64,000 nucleotides of DNA from Spirosoma sp. KUDC1026 (GTDB taxonomy: Bacteria; Bacteroidota; Bacteroidia; Cytophagales; Spirosomataceae). The notes under the pieces were generated by a model. It searched no databases. It saw only the letters and a list, made by a program, of their open reading frames with translations, and was not told where the DNA came from. The position numbers were made by a program, and so were the translations under genes. This document shows positions 27,327-36,044 of this stretch, one piece after another (position 1 is the first letter of the stretch; every line of letters begins with the position of its first letter). The stretch is from NCBI RefSeq assembly GCF_013375035.1, contig NZ_CP056032.1, positions 1,534,001 to 1,598,000 of the forward strand. The letters are read 5' to 3'.

Positions 27327-27874
27327 AGAGCATCATCGCTTATTTTAATAACCCGTTGCTCAAACTTCCGTTGCTGGCAGGGTTGACAACAGGTGTACTT
27401 TGTTTCCTGTACTTCCTGGCCCTGTACGCGCTGGGCGTTCCAGCACTGGGTAATATCCGGGTGCTGGATTACGGTATCCACATTATTATGATCGTCGCTA
27501 CGGTCTGGTACTACCGGAAAAACGTTCGGCATGGCTGGCTGCACATGTGGGAGGGGCTGACGATTGGCTACGTCCTGAACACGGTAGCCGCTCTGGTGAC
27601 CGGCTGGCTGATTTACTTCTTCGTGACTCAGGTCGACCCCGCGGTTTTTGTTGAATACGTAACAAACTCAAAAAAACTCCTGCTGGAAGGAAAAGCCCAG
27701 ATAACCGACCAGTTCGGGCCGGAAACGTTTCAGGAACAGTGGCAGAAGGTATCTCAGATGGAACCGGAAGTCCTGATTACCGACGAGCTAACCAAAAAGA
27801 CGGCTCTGGCAGTGTTGCCCGTACTCATCGTTTCCTTAATCTTCCGGAAGCAGGATTACAGCATTCTGCGATAA
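27323..27874 (+). CDS. DUF4199 family membrane protein (first of two)
   Basis: A 183-residue inner-membrane protein with about four hydrophobic helices: residues 12-33, 45-62, 75-98 and a C-terminal one near 155-172. The segment WYYRKNVRHGWLHMWEGLTIGYVLN matches the usual short basic turn before the conserved WEGL/GL motif of DUF4199. A hydrophilic region with KKLLLEGKAQI follows. Its ATG overlaps the stop of the dihydroorotase homologue. A paralogue is encoded 44 bases downstream. Function unknown. Confidence 0.8.
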   Translation: MKSIIAYFNNPLLKLPLLAGLTTGVLCFLYFLALYALGVPALGNIRVLDYGIHIIMIVATVWYYRKNVRHGWLHMWEGLTIGYVLNTVAALVTGWLIYFFVTQVDPAVFVEYVTNSKKLLLEGKAQITDQFGPETFQEQWQKVSQMEPEVLITDELTKKTALAVLPVLIVSLIFRKQDYSILR

Positions 27875-27918
27875 CGTATTGACCAAAACTGGCCTTGCCA
27901 GTATTTTCCCTCACTGAC

Positions 27919-28455
27919 ATGAACGAAGACACATCACCCGCCCGGATAGCGCTGAAATGGGGCCTGCTGACCGCCTTGGTTGAACTATTGGTTACCTCCA
28001 TCCGGTACGCCATGCACGAGTATGTCAACTTTACGTTTCAGGGAATGACTTTTGTCATTCTGGTAGCCGGAACCATACTCGCCATGCGGGAGCTACGGCT
28101 GGCGAACGGTGGCTGGTTATCGATCCGTGAAGGACTTTCGATGGGGTTACTGATGTTTGCTGTTATTGGTATTCTGGATACTACGTACCAGCAGATCTAC
28201 CAGAGCTACGTTGATACAAGCTATACCCAAACCGTACTTGAACAAACCCGTAACATGATGGAGCGTTCGGGGGCGAAAGACGAACAACTCGACATGTTCG
28301 ACGAGCAGGTTGAGAAAATGGACGATCAACCCGCCAAAGGCATGGCCGGAATCGCCTTTATTGGCGGGGTGCTTACCTGGATACTGGGCGGCCTGTTTCT
28401 GTCGTTGATTATTGCCGCGTTTATGCGTCGCGTGAAAAGCAACCCATTCGATTAG
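27919..28455 (+). CDS. DUF4199 family membrane protein (second of two)
   Basis: A 178-residue paralogue of the preceding gene product. It has the same layout: a membrane pair, the REGLSMGLLMFAVIGI helix, a hydrophilic acidic stretch (QLDMFDEQVEKMDD) and a final membrane helix (LTWILGGLFLSLIIAAF). The ATG at 27919 is preferred over the in-frame TTG at 27895. It ends 5 bases before gldF, so co-transcription with the gliding gene is likely. Function unknown. Confidence 0.8.
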   Translation: MNEDTSPARIALKWGLLTALVELLVTSIRYAMHEYVNFTFQGMTFVILVAGTILAMRELRLANGGWLSIREGLSMGLLMFAVIGILDTTYQQIYQSYVDTSYTQTVLEQTRNMMERSGAKDEQLDMFDEQVEKMDDQPAKGMAGIAFIGGVLTWILGGLFLSLIIAAFMRRVKSNPFD

Positions 28456-28460
28456 CCTCC

Positions 28461-29180
28461 ATGCTCGCCATTTTTCGTAAGGAAATCAGTCAGTTTTTTT
28501 CGTCACCCATCGCCTATATCATTATGGGCGTTTTTCTGACGGCTGTCGGAATGATGCTCTGGGTCTTTCCCGATACCAGCCTGCTCGAAAATGGCTACGC
28601 TGATCTGGGATTGTTTTTTAACCTGACGCCTTACGTCATGCTATTTCTGGTACCAGCCATCACGATGCGCGCCATTGCCGATGAGGTGCGGGCGGGCACG
28701 CTGGAGTGGCTCCTGACAAAGCCCATTAGTCGCTGGCAGATCGTAGGCGGCAAATTTCTGGCCAGCTGGATGCTGGTTGTGCTGACGCTGGTGCCAACGG
28801 TGTTGTATTACATAACACTGTATCAGCTTGGGTCGCCGGTGGGCAATATCGATTCGGCAGGCGTTGCCGGATCTTACGTTGGCCTGGTATTGCTGGGGGG
28901 CGTATTCGTGAGCATTGGCCTCTGGACCTCGTCGCTGAACGATAACCAGGTCGTTGCGTTCGTTGTCGGCGTGTTTTTCTGCGCGCTGCTGTATGCGGGC
29001 CTGAGTTCACTGGCGGGTTTATCCATTTTTGGCGGGTTATCCTATTACCTGTCTTACTTTGCGCTCGACGAGCAGTACCGGGCGCTGGGACGCGGGCTGA
29101 TCGACTCCCGCAATGTTATTTATCTCTGTAGTATTATCGGGTTGTTTCTGTTACTAACTGTAAACCGACTGGCACGCTGA
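28461..29180 (+). CDS. gldF: GldF, ABC transporter permease of the gliding machinery
   Basis: A 239-residue permease with six hydrophobic segments, of the ABC-2 type. The beginning MLAIFRKEISQFFSSPIAY and the segment ITMRAIADEVRAGTLEWLLTKPI are characteristic of GldF, which forms an ABC transporter with GldA and GldG needed for gliding in several Bacteroidota. In many genomes gldG follows at once; here the next gene is a VanZ-like protein that starts immediately after the stop. GldG and GldA are not in the window. The gene belongs to a run that starts with the dihydroorotase homologue. Confidence 0.9.
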   Translation: MLAIFRKEISQFFSSPIAYIIMGVFLTAVGMMLWVFPDTSLLENGYADLGLFFNLTPYVMLFLVPAITMRAIADEVRAGTLEWLLTKPISRWQIVGGKFLASWMLVVLTLVPTVLYYITLYQLGSPVGNIDSAGVAGSYVGLVLLGGVFVSIGLWTSSLNDNQVVAFVVGVFFCALLYAGLSSLAGLSIFGGLSYYLSYFALDEQYRALGRGLIDSRNVIYLCSIIGLFLLLTVNRLAR

Positions 29181-29534
29181 ATGACTAGCATGAATCTGAC
29201 AAGACTGGCGTATTACGCAGCTATGGGCTGGACAATCGTTATGTTTATTGGCTGCTCGTGGCCAACCGACAAGCTGCCTGATGAAGTTGTTACCATCGGC
29301 GACAAGTGGATGCACATTGTCATTTTCGCTCCCTTTGCCTTTCTGTGGCGCTTTGCTGGCAAGTCCTGGCAGTGGACACTGATCGCGGGATTGCTCTACG
29401 GATTGCTGATTGAAGTCTGGCAGGGCATCACGCCCTTTAACCGATCTTTCGATCTGATCGATGCCGTTGCCGACGGCGTAGGTACAGCGATAGGACTGGG
29501 GCTGGCCTGGATCGCTGGCCGATTTATTAAATAA
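29181..29534 (+). CDS. VanZ-like family membrane protein
   Basis: A 117-residue membrane protein of the VanZ-like family. Three to four hydrophobic helices are visible (residues 8-27, 42-60, 66-84, 95-112), with the conserved pattern DKWMHIVIFAPFAFLW, GLLYGLLIEVWQGI and FDLIDAVADGVGTAIGL. The ATG directly abuts the TGA of gldF, so translation is likely coupled. VanZ proteins confer low-level teicoplanin resistance in enterococci, but most homologues have no known role. A large hairpin follows after about 100 bases. Confidence 0.88.
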   Translation: MTSMNLTRLAYYAAMGWTIVMFIGCSWPTDKLPDEVVTIGDKWMHIVIFAPFAFLWRFAGKSWQWTLIAGLLYGLLIEVWQGITPFNRSFDLIDAVADGVGTAIGLGLAWIAGRFIK

Positions 29535-29638
29535 TATACAGGTTATCCTATGCCAAATATGGCTTTGTGAAAAATATAATAGTATGGTAAATAAGTAGAG
29601 AGCCAATCTTTACTAACTTTTTTCGTTATTGCGTTAGA

Positions 29639-29695
29639 AAAGGTTCGGACAGTTTCGATTGTCGGTGTACAATCGGACTTCCCGAACCTTTTTTT
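29639..29695 (+). terminator. Compound hairpin terminator
   Basis: A 10-bp outer stem (AAAGGTTCGG and its complement, 29639-29648 and 29682-29691) encloses a smaller helix (CGATTG/CAATCG, 29656-29661 and 29670-29675) and is followed by a T run. It separates the gldF-vanZ unit from the desaturase gene. Confidence 0.8.
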
Positions 29696-29734
29696 ACAAC
29701 CAACCCAATCTCTTATCACCGACTTGTCTATTCT

Positions 29735-30805
29735 ATGAAAGTACTAGGTAGTATTCATGACCCCGTTTTTACCAACCGTAACTACAGCCGACTCGACCAG
29801 TTTTTTCTCCGGTACATTAAAGACGAGCGGGATCTACCATTCGTTTACCTGACCTTAAAAATTACGTTTACGCTTATTCCGCTCAGCATCCTGCTGTTTA
29901 TGCCTTTCATTGACGGCGGTATCTGGTGGGCTGTGGCTGCTGTGCATTTATACATCAGCAACTTCGTTTTCAAAGGTCCATTCGGCCTGATGCTGCACTG
30001 CACAAGCCACCGGCAGTTTTTCAAGAATGAGTACGACTGGATGAATAAATACATCCCATGGATTATGGCGCCTTTCTTCGGCCATACCCCGGAAACGTAC
30101 TACAGCCACCATATTGGTATGCACCATCCCGAAAACAATATGGAAGATGACGACAGCAGCACTATGGCGTTTCAGCGGGACAGCTTCCGGAGCTTTCTGT
30201 CTTACTTCGGGCAGTTTCTGGTAGTTGGCGTTTACAACCTGCTTGGGTACCTACGCCGGAAAAACCGATCTAAACTGGCAACCCGGGCCATGCGGGGCGA
30301 AGTCATTTTCTTTGTCAGCTGCGTGGTTCTCCTGTTCATTAATGCGCCGGCTACAATCATGGTTTTTATCCTGCCCATGTTTATTTACCGGCTTATCGCT
30401 ATGCTGGGCAACTGGACGCAGCATGCGTTTGTGGATGGCGAAGACCCGGGTAATGCCTACAAGAACAGCATTACGTGCATCAACGTAAAGTATAACAAGA
30501 AATGCTGGAACGATGGCTATCACATCAGCCACCACGTTCGCCCGGGTATGCACTGGACCGAGCACCCTACCTTCTTCCAGAAGACACTCGATAAATACGC
30601 CCAGAACCGGGCTGTTATCTTCGACGGGCTGGATTTCCTGCAGATTTTCTACTTCCTGATGCGCAAGCGCTACGACAAACTGGCCCGGCACATGGTGAAC
30701 CTGGACGGTACGTTTGCCAACGATCAGGATGCAATCGACCTGCTGCGCTACCGGACACAACGGATTGCCGTTGCGGAGCCAATCAGTGTGCTGCAAACGG
30801 CGTAG
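29735..30805 (+). CDS. Membrane fatty acid desaturase family protein
   Basis: A 356-residue membrane di-iron enzyme of the fatty acid desaturase/hydroxylase superfamily. The three histidine boxes are clear: HCTSH (88-92), HHIGMHH (125-131) and HISHH near residue 263, the last followed by PGMHWTEHP. Hydrophobic pairs lie at 36-60, 63-80, 190-215 and 220-240. It would introduce a double bond or hydroxyl into lipid acyl chains using O2. Substrate and position are not predictable. It is preceded by a terminator and is convergent with the nuclease gene, with a single base between the stops. Confidence 0.88.
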   Translation: MKVLGSIHDPVFTNRNYSRLDQFFLRYIKDERDLPFVYLTLKITFTLIPLSILLFMPFIDGGIWWAVAAVHLYISNFVFKGPFGLMLHCTSHRQFFKNEYDWMNKYIPWIMAPFFGHTPETYYSHHIGMHHPENNMEDDDSSTMAFQRDSFRSFLSYFGQFLVVGVYNLLGYLRRKNRSKLATRAMRGEVIFFVSCVVLLFINAPATIMVFILPMFIYRLIAMLGNWTQHAFVDGEDPGNAYKNSITCINVKYNKKCWNDGYHISHHVRPGMHWTEHPTFFQKTLDKYAQNRAVIFDGLDFLQIFYFLMRKRYDKLARHMVNLDGTFANDQDAIDLLRYRTQRIAVAEPISVLQTA

Positions 30806-30806
30806 G

Positions 30807-31688
30807 CTAATTAACCTGGCCGTCAATACGTGCCTCGATCTGACGCTGCACGCTGCCGGACACAGTAGACAGAAAATCATAACCCGTTAGTCGTTCCAGT
30901 TCATCAACGCTCGTTACGTAGGCCTGCCAGTTTTTATCGGCAGCCGCCTGCGTATTAGGAATGTTGACGGCAATGACGCGGGTTGTGTTTGTTATCCGGC
31001 TGACATCGTTGGAGCCGGTTGGTAAGACGACAATAATTTTCCAGAGGCTAGCCGGTACAGTCAATCGGCCATTGGCCAGCGTTGTGGCGTAGCCGTTACT
31101 GCCCGTACCGCCTGTGCCATACGTACCGGCTATGACGTAGGCTTCGTTACCGCCATTGATGAGTTCGCGTTCGTAATCTTCTAAATTTTTCCACACTTCC
31201 CGGTTATGCCGCGGGGCTTGTGGCACGATGTTGGTTAGGAGAAAGGTGGCCGTATTGTCTGCTGCCGATCCGTCGCGATCGTCGGAAGGGCAGAGGTGCC
31301 CCCGGTCAAAGCCGGTGTTTGTATAGTTCGATGTCTTTACGGCAAACCAATCCGGTGGCAGGGTTGGGTCAGGCTGGAAATCGTTGGCGCGCCGGGCATC
31401 ACCTTTCCAGGCTGTGCTCAGATGCCAGCTAACCCAGTTGGCAATACCCCGCTGGCGGCTGTAGGACACTACGTACGTTGACTTGGTTAGCAGGTAGTTT
31501 TCAGGGTCGCTGAGCGAAGCGCCACTTGGATTACCCAGCGCCAGATGATCGTCGCGGGTGGGCTGCGTTGAGTTGGCTGACGGTTTGGGCGTGCTTCCCC
31601 GGAAACAGCCCGACAGCAGCAAACTCAAGACCACCGAAAAGACAATTGTTGGAAGCGGACGACGTACTGAAATTGATTTTACTGACAT
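30807..31688 (-). CDS. DNA/RNA non-specific endonuclease, lipoprotein
   Basis: A 293-residue member of the NucA/Serratia nuclease family with a beta-beta-alpha-metal active site. A lipoprotein signal ends at LLLSGC (Cys28). The catalytic motif is DRGHLCPSDDR, with His131 as general base, followed by NIVPQAPRHNREVWKNLE that supplies the Mg-binding Asn162 and a Glu. Lipid anchoring at the envelope would keep the enzyme outside the cytosol, for use of external DNA or RNA as nutrient or for defence; this role is inference. No immunity protein gene is adjacent. Confidence 0.92.
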   Translation of the reverse strand: MSVKSISVRRPLPTIVFSVVLSLLLSGCFRGSTPKPSANSTQPTRDDHLALGNPSGASLSDPENYLLTKSTYVVSYSRQRGIANWVSWHLSTAWKGDARRANDFQPDPTLPPDWFAVKTSNYTNTGFDRGHLCPSDDRDGSAADNTATFLLTNIVPQAPRHNREVWKNLEDYERELINGGNEAYVIAGTYGTGGTGSNGYATTLANGRLTVPASLWKIIVVLPTGSNDVSRITNTTRVIAVNIPNTQAAADKNWQAYVTSVDELERLTGYDFLSTVSGSVQRQIEARIDGQVN

Positions 31689-31794
31689 TGTTACGAACTT
31701 TACAACAGATTAAAAACAGCCAGTAACTGGCTTAGCCTATAGGGCTACTGAGTAAACGCGCAACTGACCCAAAATAGACGAGTTTTTCGCTGGT

Positions 31795-33804
31795 ATGGCC
31801 AAAAAAAAACAGGACCCTGTCACACGACCGGTATCTCCCAAACCTGCTTCAACCGCTGGAAATAGCGTAAATCGCCCGACCTCTGTGCGGGCTTCTGACC
31901 CGATAACCCGGCCTGCCAGCCGCCCGGTAACGGCTTCGGCAACCCGGCCAACCACTCCTGATCAAACGGCGACATTACCCATCGAGGTCCGGCCGGTCGA
32001 ATGGTGGCCACCGCTGGTGCTCGCCTTGCTGGGCGCTCTGTTGTACGTCAATACCTTCGGGCACCAGTACGCCCTTGACGATATTGCCGCCATTGAGCAG
32101 AATCTGTTCGTAAAAAAAGGAATAGCCGGTATCCGGGACCTGATGCGTACTGAGTTCTGGCACTTCAGCAATATCTCACTGGGGTATTACCGCCCGCTGT
32201 CGCTGATTACGTTTGCTCTTGAGCAGGAGTTTTTCAAAGACAACCCACACATCAGCCACATCATCAACGCCGTACTGTACGCCCTGACGGGGCTGGTTAT
32301 CGGCGTGTTGCTGCAGAAGTGGCTGCCGAAACAAACCATTACGGCTTTCCTGATCGGGTTGGTATTTATAGCCCACCCAATCCACACGGAGATCGTAGCG
32401 AACATTAAAGGGCGGGACGAAATTCTGAGCTTCCTCTTTATTTCGCTGATGCTGCTGTCATACTGGAAATACCTGGAAACGGATGAAAAAGGCTGGATTG
32501 CCAGCGCCTGCCTCTCCCTGTACTTTGCTTTCCTGTCGAAGGAATCGTCCATCGTGAGTCTGGCTCTTATTCCAGCGATACAGTACTGGTTTACAAAACG
32601 AAACATCTGGCAGTCACTGGTGAGCCTCTGGCCGTTTCTGATCGTTACCGCGCTGTTCTTCTTCCAGAAACAGCGGATGATTGGTACACTAAGCGGCAAC
32701 CCGCCGGTCGACTGGGCGAACTATCCGTATGCGATTGAGAAGACGCAGAAGTCGACGATGTTCAAGTTCCTGATGTACTACATCCGGCTGCTCGTGCTGC
32801 CACACCCGCTGGTCTATGACTACTCCTACAACGTAATACCATCGGGTGGTAAAGGTGATCTGCTGACCTGGGCGGGCTTCTTTACGTTCGTTGCCTTTGT
32901 CTGGCTAACGTGGAAAGGATTTCTGAAAAAGACACTGTGGGGTTTTGGACTTTTCTGGTTCTTCGTCACTATGGCACCGGGTCTGGGCTTCATTTACTTC
33001 CGAGGTGGTATCTTCGCCGAGCGTTTTACGTACGCAGCCGTTATGGGCTTTGCCTTTGTGCTGATCTGGGCGTTGCAAAAACTGCTGGTTCGCGAATCGC
33101 CTGACTCGCCGAAACCGGTGCTGGTACGTTACGCGCCCGTGCTGGGCCTGATGGCCGTAGTCGTAGGACTCTACTCGTTCAAAACTGTTGAGCGAAACCG
33201 CGACTGGGAGAACAACTTTGTGCTGTTTAATTCAGCCCTGCCATACGTGCCAAACAGTTGTCAGGTCCAGCGACACGTTGCCAACGAGTGGATTCAGAAA
33301 GGGCTGAAAGACCGGGCCAAGGCCGATTCAATTGCTGCTGCGGTAAACGGCATCAAGCCAAAGCCAACACTTGAACAGGTGAAGAAAGGCCAGGCGCTGA
33401 TTGACACGAACATTGCCCATGCGAACAAACATGGTCGCTGGGCGCTGGATCACCTGCAGGAGTCGACCCGGATCTACCCCAGCTTCGGGGAGGCCTATTT
33501 TTCAATGGCCTATGTCTTCCAGAAGATTACGCCAAACGTCGATTCAGCAAAGTATTACTACAAGCAAACCATCCGGGCAGCCAATGCCTACGCTCCCGCT
33601 TACAATAACTTGGGCGTTATTTACCAGGGCGAAGGCTTTGCCGAGAATAACCAGCAGAAGCTGCAACTGGCGTCGTACTACTACAATCAGTCAACTGTGG
33701 TTAACCCCGCTTACGTCGACGGACAAAACAACCGCGACAACCTGGCTAAAGCAACCGGTATCAACGTACGTGCGCTGCCCGATTCGATCCTTAGAAAGTA
33801 TTAA
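31795..33804 (+). CDS. Multi-pass membrane protein with C-terminal TPR repeats (TMTC/PMT-like)
   Basis: A 669-residue protein. An N-terminal Pro/Thr/Arg-rich cytosolic tail (residues 1-65) precedes 10-12 hydrophobic segments (about 75-460). The first loop contains DDIAAIEQN and YYRPLSL, as in the GT-C type protein O-mannosyltransferase and TMTC families. TPR-like helices follow (HLQESTRIYPSFGEAYFSMA, then YAPAYNNLGVIYQ). It may glycosylate exported proteins, but this is family inference. The gene opens with ATG GCC and then nine A residues, so slippage there would destroy the frame. It is divergent from the nuclease gene. Confidence 0.82.
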   Translation: MAKKKQDPVTRPVSPKPASTAGNSVNRPTSVRASDPITRPASRPVTASATRPTTPDQTATLPIEVRPVEWWPPLVLALLGALLYVNTFGHQYALDDIAAIEQNLFVKKGIAGIRDLMRTEFWHFSNISLGYYRPLSLITFALEQEFFKDNPHISHIINAVLYALTGLVIGVLLQKWLPKQTITAFLIGLVFIAHPIHTEIVANIKGRDEILSFLFISLMLLSYWKYLETDEKGWIASACLSLYFAFLSKESSIVSLALIPAIQYWFTKRNIWQSLVSLWPFLIVTALFFFQKQRMIGTLSGNPPVDWANYPYAIEKTQKSTMFKFLMYYIRLLVLPHPLVYDYSYNVIPSGGKGDLLTWAGFFTFVAFVWLTWKGFLKKTLWGFGLFWFFVTMAPGLGFIYFRGGIFAERFTYAAVMGFAFVLIWALQKLLVRESPDSPKPVLVRYAPVLGLMAVVVGLYSFKTVERNRDWENNFVLFNSALPYVPNSCQVQRHVANEWIQKGLKDRAKADSIAAAVNGIKPKPTLEQVKKGQALIDTNIAHANKHGRWALDHLQESTRIYPSFGEAYFSMAYVFQKITPNVDSAKYYYKQTIRAANAYAPAYNNLGVIYQGEGFAENNQQKLQLASYYYNQSTVVNPAYVDGQNNRDNLAKATGINVRALPDSILRKY

Positions 33805-33821
33805 TAGAAACGTTTTCACGT

Positions 33822-33866
33822 AACAAGGGCTGGCTTCTTATGGTAGAAGCCAGCCCTTGTTTTTTT
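33822..33866. terminator. Perfect 17-bp hairpin terminator
   Basis: Arms 33822-33838 and 33845-33861 are perfectly complementary, with a 6-base loop, and run into a T tract. The convergent TPR (+) and Uma2 (-) genes probably share it. Confidence 0.9.
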
Positions 33867-33878
33867 GTGGAGTTCAAG

Positions 33879-34547
33879 TTAGTGCTCGGCCAGTAACCGC
33901 TGTAAGACTTCCTGATTGGTTTCTTTGTCAAAAACTGCCCGAACCGGAATTGTAAAGCCGGGAATTGTGTAAGCGCTGATACTGTCGGTCAGGTGAAAAT
34001 TTCCTGCCTGGTCAAAAGCCATAAACTCGTTATCTAGTCGGTACTGTTCAATAGTTTGCCGGGTTGGATCGATAAGCCAGTATTCCCGAACGCCATGTGA
34101 TGCGTAATCTTCAAACTTGATGCCTCGATCACGTTTGGCTGTTCCTTTTGACAAAACTTCGACGACCAGATCTGGGGCTGGATGCTGCATTGTTTCATCA
34201 TCGAACGTGTCGGCTACTTCTCTACGCCAGAAACATATGTCGGGCTCATAATCATTACGAGTTAGCGTAACGAGTGCTTTCTCCGTATCAACCTCGCCCA
34301 GATTGTGAGCCACGACAAAGTTATGGAGCAGATTAGCCAGCAACTTGCTTGCCCGTAAATGCTTTCGTCTTACTGGCGAGTGCATAACGACCTGCCCATT
34401 AATAAACTCAGCTTTTATATCATCCTGAAGCCATTCATAAAATTCCTGTCGGCGCTTTTTCTCATCGTTCAATACAGCCTGAACGCGATCAATGATCAAT
34501 TGAGCGTCGGGAGCGTCTAGTAAATCAGCCACTAGTTCAGTGAGCAT
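33879..34547 (-). CDS. Uma2 family PD-(D/E)XK nuclease-like protein
   Basis: A 222-residue protein of the Uma2/DUF820 family, a restriction-endonuclease-like fold common in Bacteroidota and cyanobacteria. The core motifs are present: YEPDICFW (metal-binding Asp), PAPDLVVEVLSKGT (Asp and Glu of the PD-ExK site), RDRGIKFEDYASHGVREYWLIDP, and the QTIEQYRL strand. Its N-terminal third is hydrophilic and helical. The biological role of the family is not settled. The gene stands alone, with a large palindrome in its upstream region. Confidence 0.85.
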   Translation of the reverse strand: MLTELVADLLDAPDAQLIIDRVQAVLNDEKKRRQEFYEWLQDDIKAEFINGQVVMHSPVRRKHLRASKLLANLLHNFVVAHNLGEVDTEKALVTLTRNDYEPDICFWRREVADTFDDETMQHPAPDLVVEVLSKGTAKRDRGIKFEDYASHGVREYWLIDPTRQTIEQYRLDNEFMAFDQAGNFHLTDSISAYTIPGFTIPVRAVFDKETNQEVLQRLLAEH

Positions 34548-34827
34548 ATCAGGTTCGTTTGGTTGAATTTACTAAAAACTTCCTGACAGTTTCGTGGACT
34601 CTCAACGGTCGCCCGTAGAATAGCATTAGTTATTTTAATTATTTAGAAATTTTCTAAATAATTTACCCTGTTATTTGGATTGAATCTAAACAAGGGCTAC
34701 GTTTGTCCTGTCGCTGTTCGACACTACGCTGTTCTAAGCGTTTAAAGAGCTTAAGCCCTGCCGGATTTGGCGAGAACCGTCAAGACAATTACTGAACCTG
34801 GCAGGCACAAACTAAACCAACGTTCGT
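34548..34827. other. Divergent intergenic region with palindrome
   Basis: 280 bases separate the divergent Uma2 (-) and Cys-motif protein (+) genes. It holds the 27-base AT-rich palindrome at 34637-34663 and no gene. Confidence 0.5.
34637..34663. promoter_or_regulatory. 27-base AT-rich palindrome
   Basis: Two 13-base arms (34637-34649 and 34651-34663) are perfectly complementary around a single central base. Without a loop it is a poor terminator but a good candidate operator for a dimeric regulator acting on either divergent gene. Confidence 0.45.
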
Positions 34828-35157
34828 ATGAATAACCGGCATGATTTACGGAGTCTGGTTGAATGGGACAACGGCTACATTGGCCATTGCAGCTGCTGCG
34901 GAACCTATAACGTAGCCTTCAAAAACTCGCTGTTCGTCCTGAAAGCGGCCGAATTTGAATGGTTTCGGGAGGTGATGCTAAGTCGGGAACACCTGGGGTC
35001 GTTCCATACCACTCACGGCAAGGAAATTTACGTACCTACGCCACTACAGAACTATTTTATCCTGTTCTCGGAAGACGAATTAACCGAGTTGCTGGAAAAA
35101 CTAGCCGAAGTAAGTCCGCTGGTCCAGGCCGATCAGATTCTGAACAGGTTGGTTTAA
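34828..35157 (+). CDS. Small conserved-type protein with a Cys motif (DUF6686-like)
   Basis: A 109-residue cytosolic protein. The N-terminal part holds GHCSCCGTYNVAF with three cysteines (about residues 21-24), suggesting metal binding. The C-terminal half contains the helix FSEDELTELLEKLAE. It resembles small Bacteroidota proteins of the DUF6686 type, but I am not certain of this assignment. A related-looking protein is encoded 113 bases downstream on the same strand. Function unknown. Confidence 0.6.
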   Translation: MNNRHDLRSLVEWDNGYIGHCSCCGTYNVAFKNSLFVLKAAEFEWFREVMLSREHLGSFHTTHGKEIYVPTPLQNYFILFSEDELTELLEKLAEVSPLVQADQILNRLV

Positions 35158-35210
35158 AGTGCTTTTCGTTGGAGCAATTCCGCAACGCCATGCGGGCGTG
35201 ACCGATTCGT

Positions 35211-35230
35211 ACCCCGGCTTGAACCGGGGT
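35211..35230 (+). terminator. Small hairpin between two paralogous genes
   Basis: Seven-bp stem ACCCCGG/CCGGGGT (35211-35217 and 35224-35230) with a 6-base loop. There is no T run, so it could act as a processing site or weak terminator. Confidence 0.4.
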
Positions 35231-35270
35231 GCTGAATTTTCCTGTCAGAAAACAAGACGTGTCATTGTCT

Positions 35271-35612
35271 ATGCTACCGGTTACCGATCCTCTCTTTCGC
35301 ACGCGTTACGGGCAAACGCACTACCTGCGGTTAATGCAACAGGTTTATATTGAGTTTGGCGAACTACGTACCTGTTACACCCCAGCCTCGCTGAGTCGGC
35401 TCGCCTTACTTGTCGATCAACTGATCCATAGATCAGCAGAGATTTCTCCCAACTCCCACTGCCGATTACTCAATCCACCCGAAACCAGTGGGCGGGTGTT
35501 TCGTTTCTCCAACGACGAACTGCTGGATTTGCAGGACCTGCTGCATGGCTCAACTGCGCTGATTGACCTCTACGATTTTCTCCATAGTCAGCTTATTACG
35601 GTCGAAGGTTAG
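35271..35612 (+). CDS. Small hypothetical protein, probable diverged paralogue of the preceding gene
   Basis: A 113-residue protein from the ATG at 35271. Its layout follows the preceding protein: QQVYIEFGELRTCYT corresponds in position to the Cys-motif strand, and VFRFSNDELLDLQDLLHG to the FSEDELTELLEKL helix. The three clustered cysteines are not kept. Loss of a putative metal site after duplication is my reading. The gene lies before the dnaA promoter region but is separated from dnaA by about 430 bases. Function unknown. Confidence 0.5.
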   Translation: MLPVTDPLFRTRYGQTHYLRLMQQVYIEFGELRTCYTPASLSRLALLVDQLIHRSAEISPNSHCRLLNPPETSGRVFRFSNDELLDLQDLLHGSTALIDLYDFLHSQLITVEG

Positions 35613-36044
35613 TGGTCGTCAAATCACGACCGCTGTAAGGGTTCCGGTGTTTGATTTTCTGTGACTACAGGGTACTGGAACGAGTATGAACTGATTACAG
35701 GACGGGCGTTATAGGCTGTGGCCGAAAATTTTCTGCCCTGGTTGACGTGAACTGGACTGATGGTTCAGATTAAAAAAAATAACCGTTTAGTAAAGAGAAG
35801 GCGTGTAGGTAGGTCACTGACAATCATTCCCAAATTCTCGTCGGGAGAGATCTGCGCAAGGGTTGGTGGTTTTACCGGATTGGCTTAATTTTAGCTTAAC
35901 AAAGAGAAGCCGAGCGGAAGGTTCGCTAAAAACACCAGACGCCAGGGACGGGCCAGATGGATTAATTAGCTACCTTTGTCTCCCTTTTTTGAGCGACACC
36001 CCGTAAGCAGTACGTAACCCGTGAATGGAACGACCCCACCAGTA
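35613..36044. other. Long intergenic region upstream of dnaA
   Basis: About 430 bases without a convincing gene. A bacteroidetal -7 element lies at 35971-35978. I looked for DnaA boxes (TTATCCACA and near forms on both strands) and saw none clustered here, so it does not look like oriC. Confidence 0.5.
35971..35978 (+). promoter_or_regulatory. Candidate -7 promoter element for dnaA
   Basis: TACCTTTG matches TAnnTTTG exactly and lies 67 bases before the preferred dnaA ATG. No clear TTTG -33 element is seen at the usual spacing. Confidence 0.45.
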
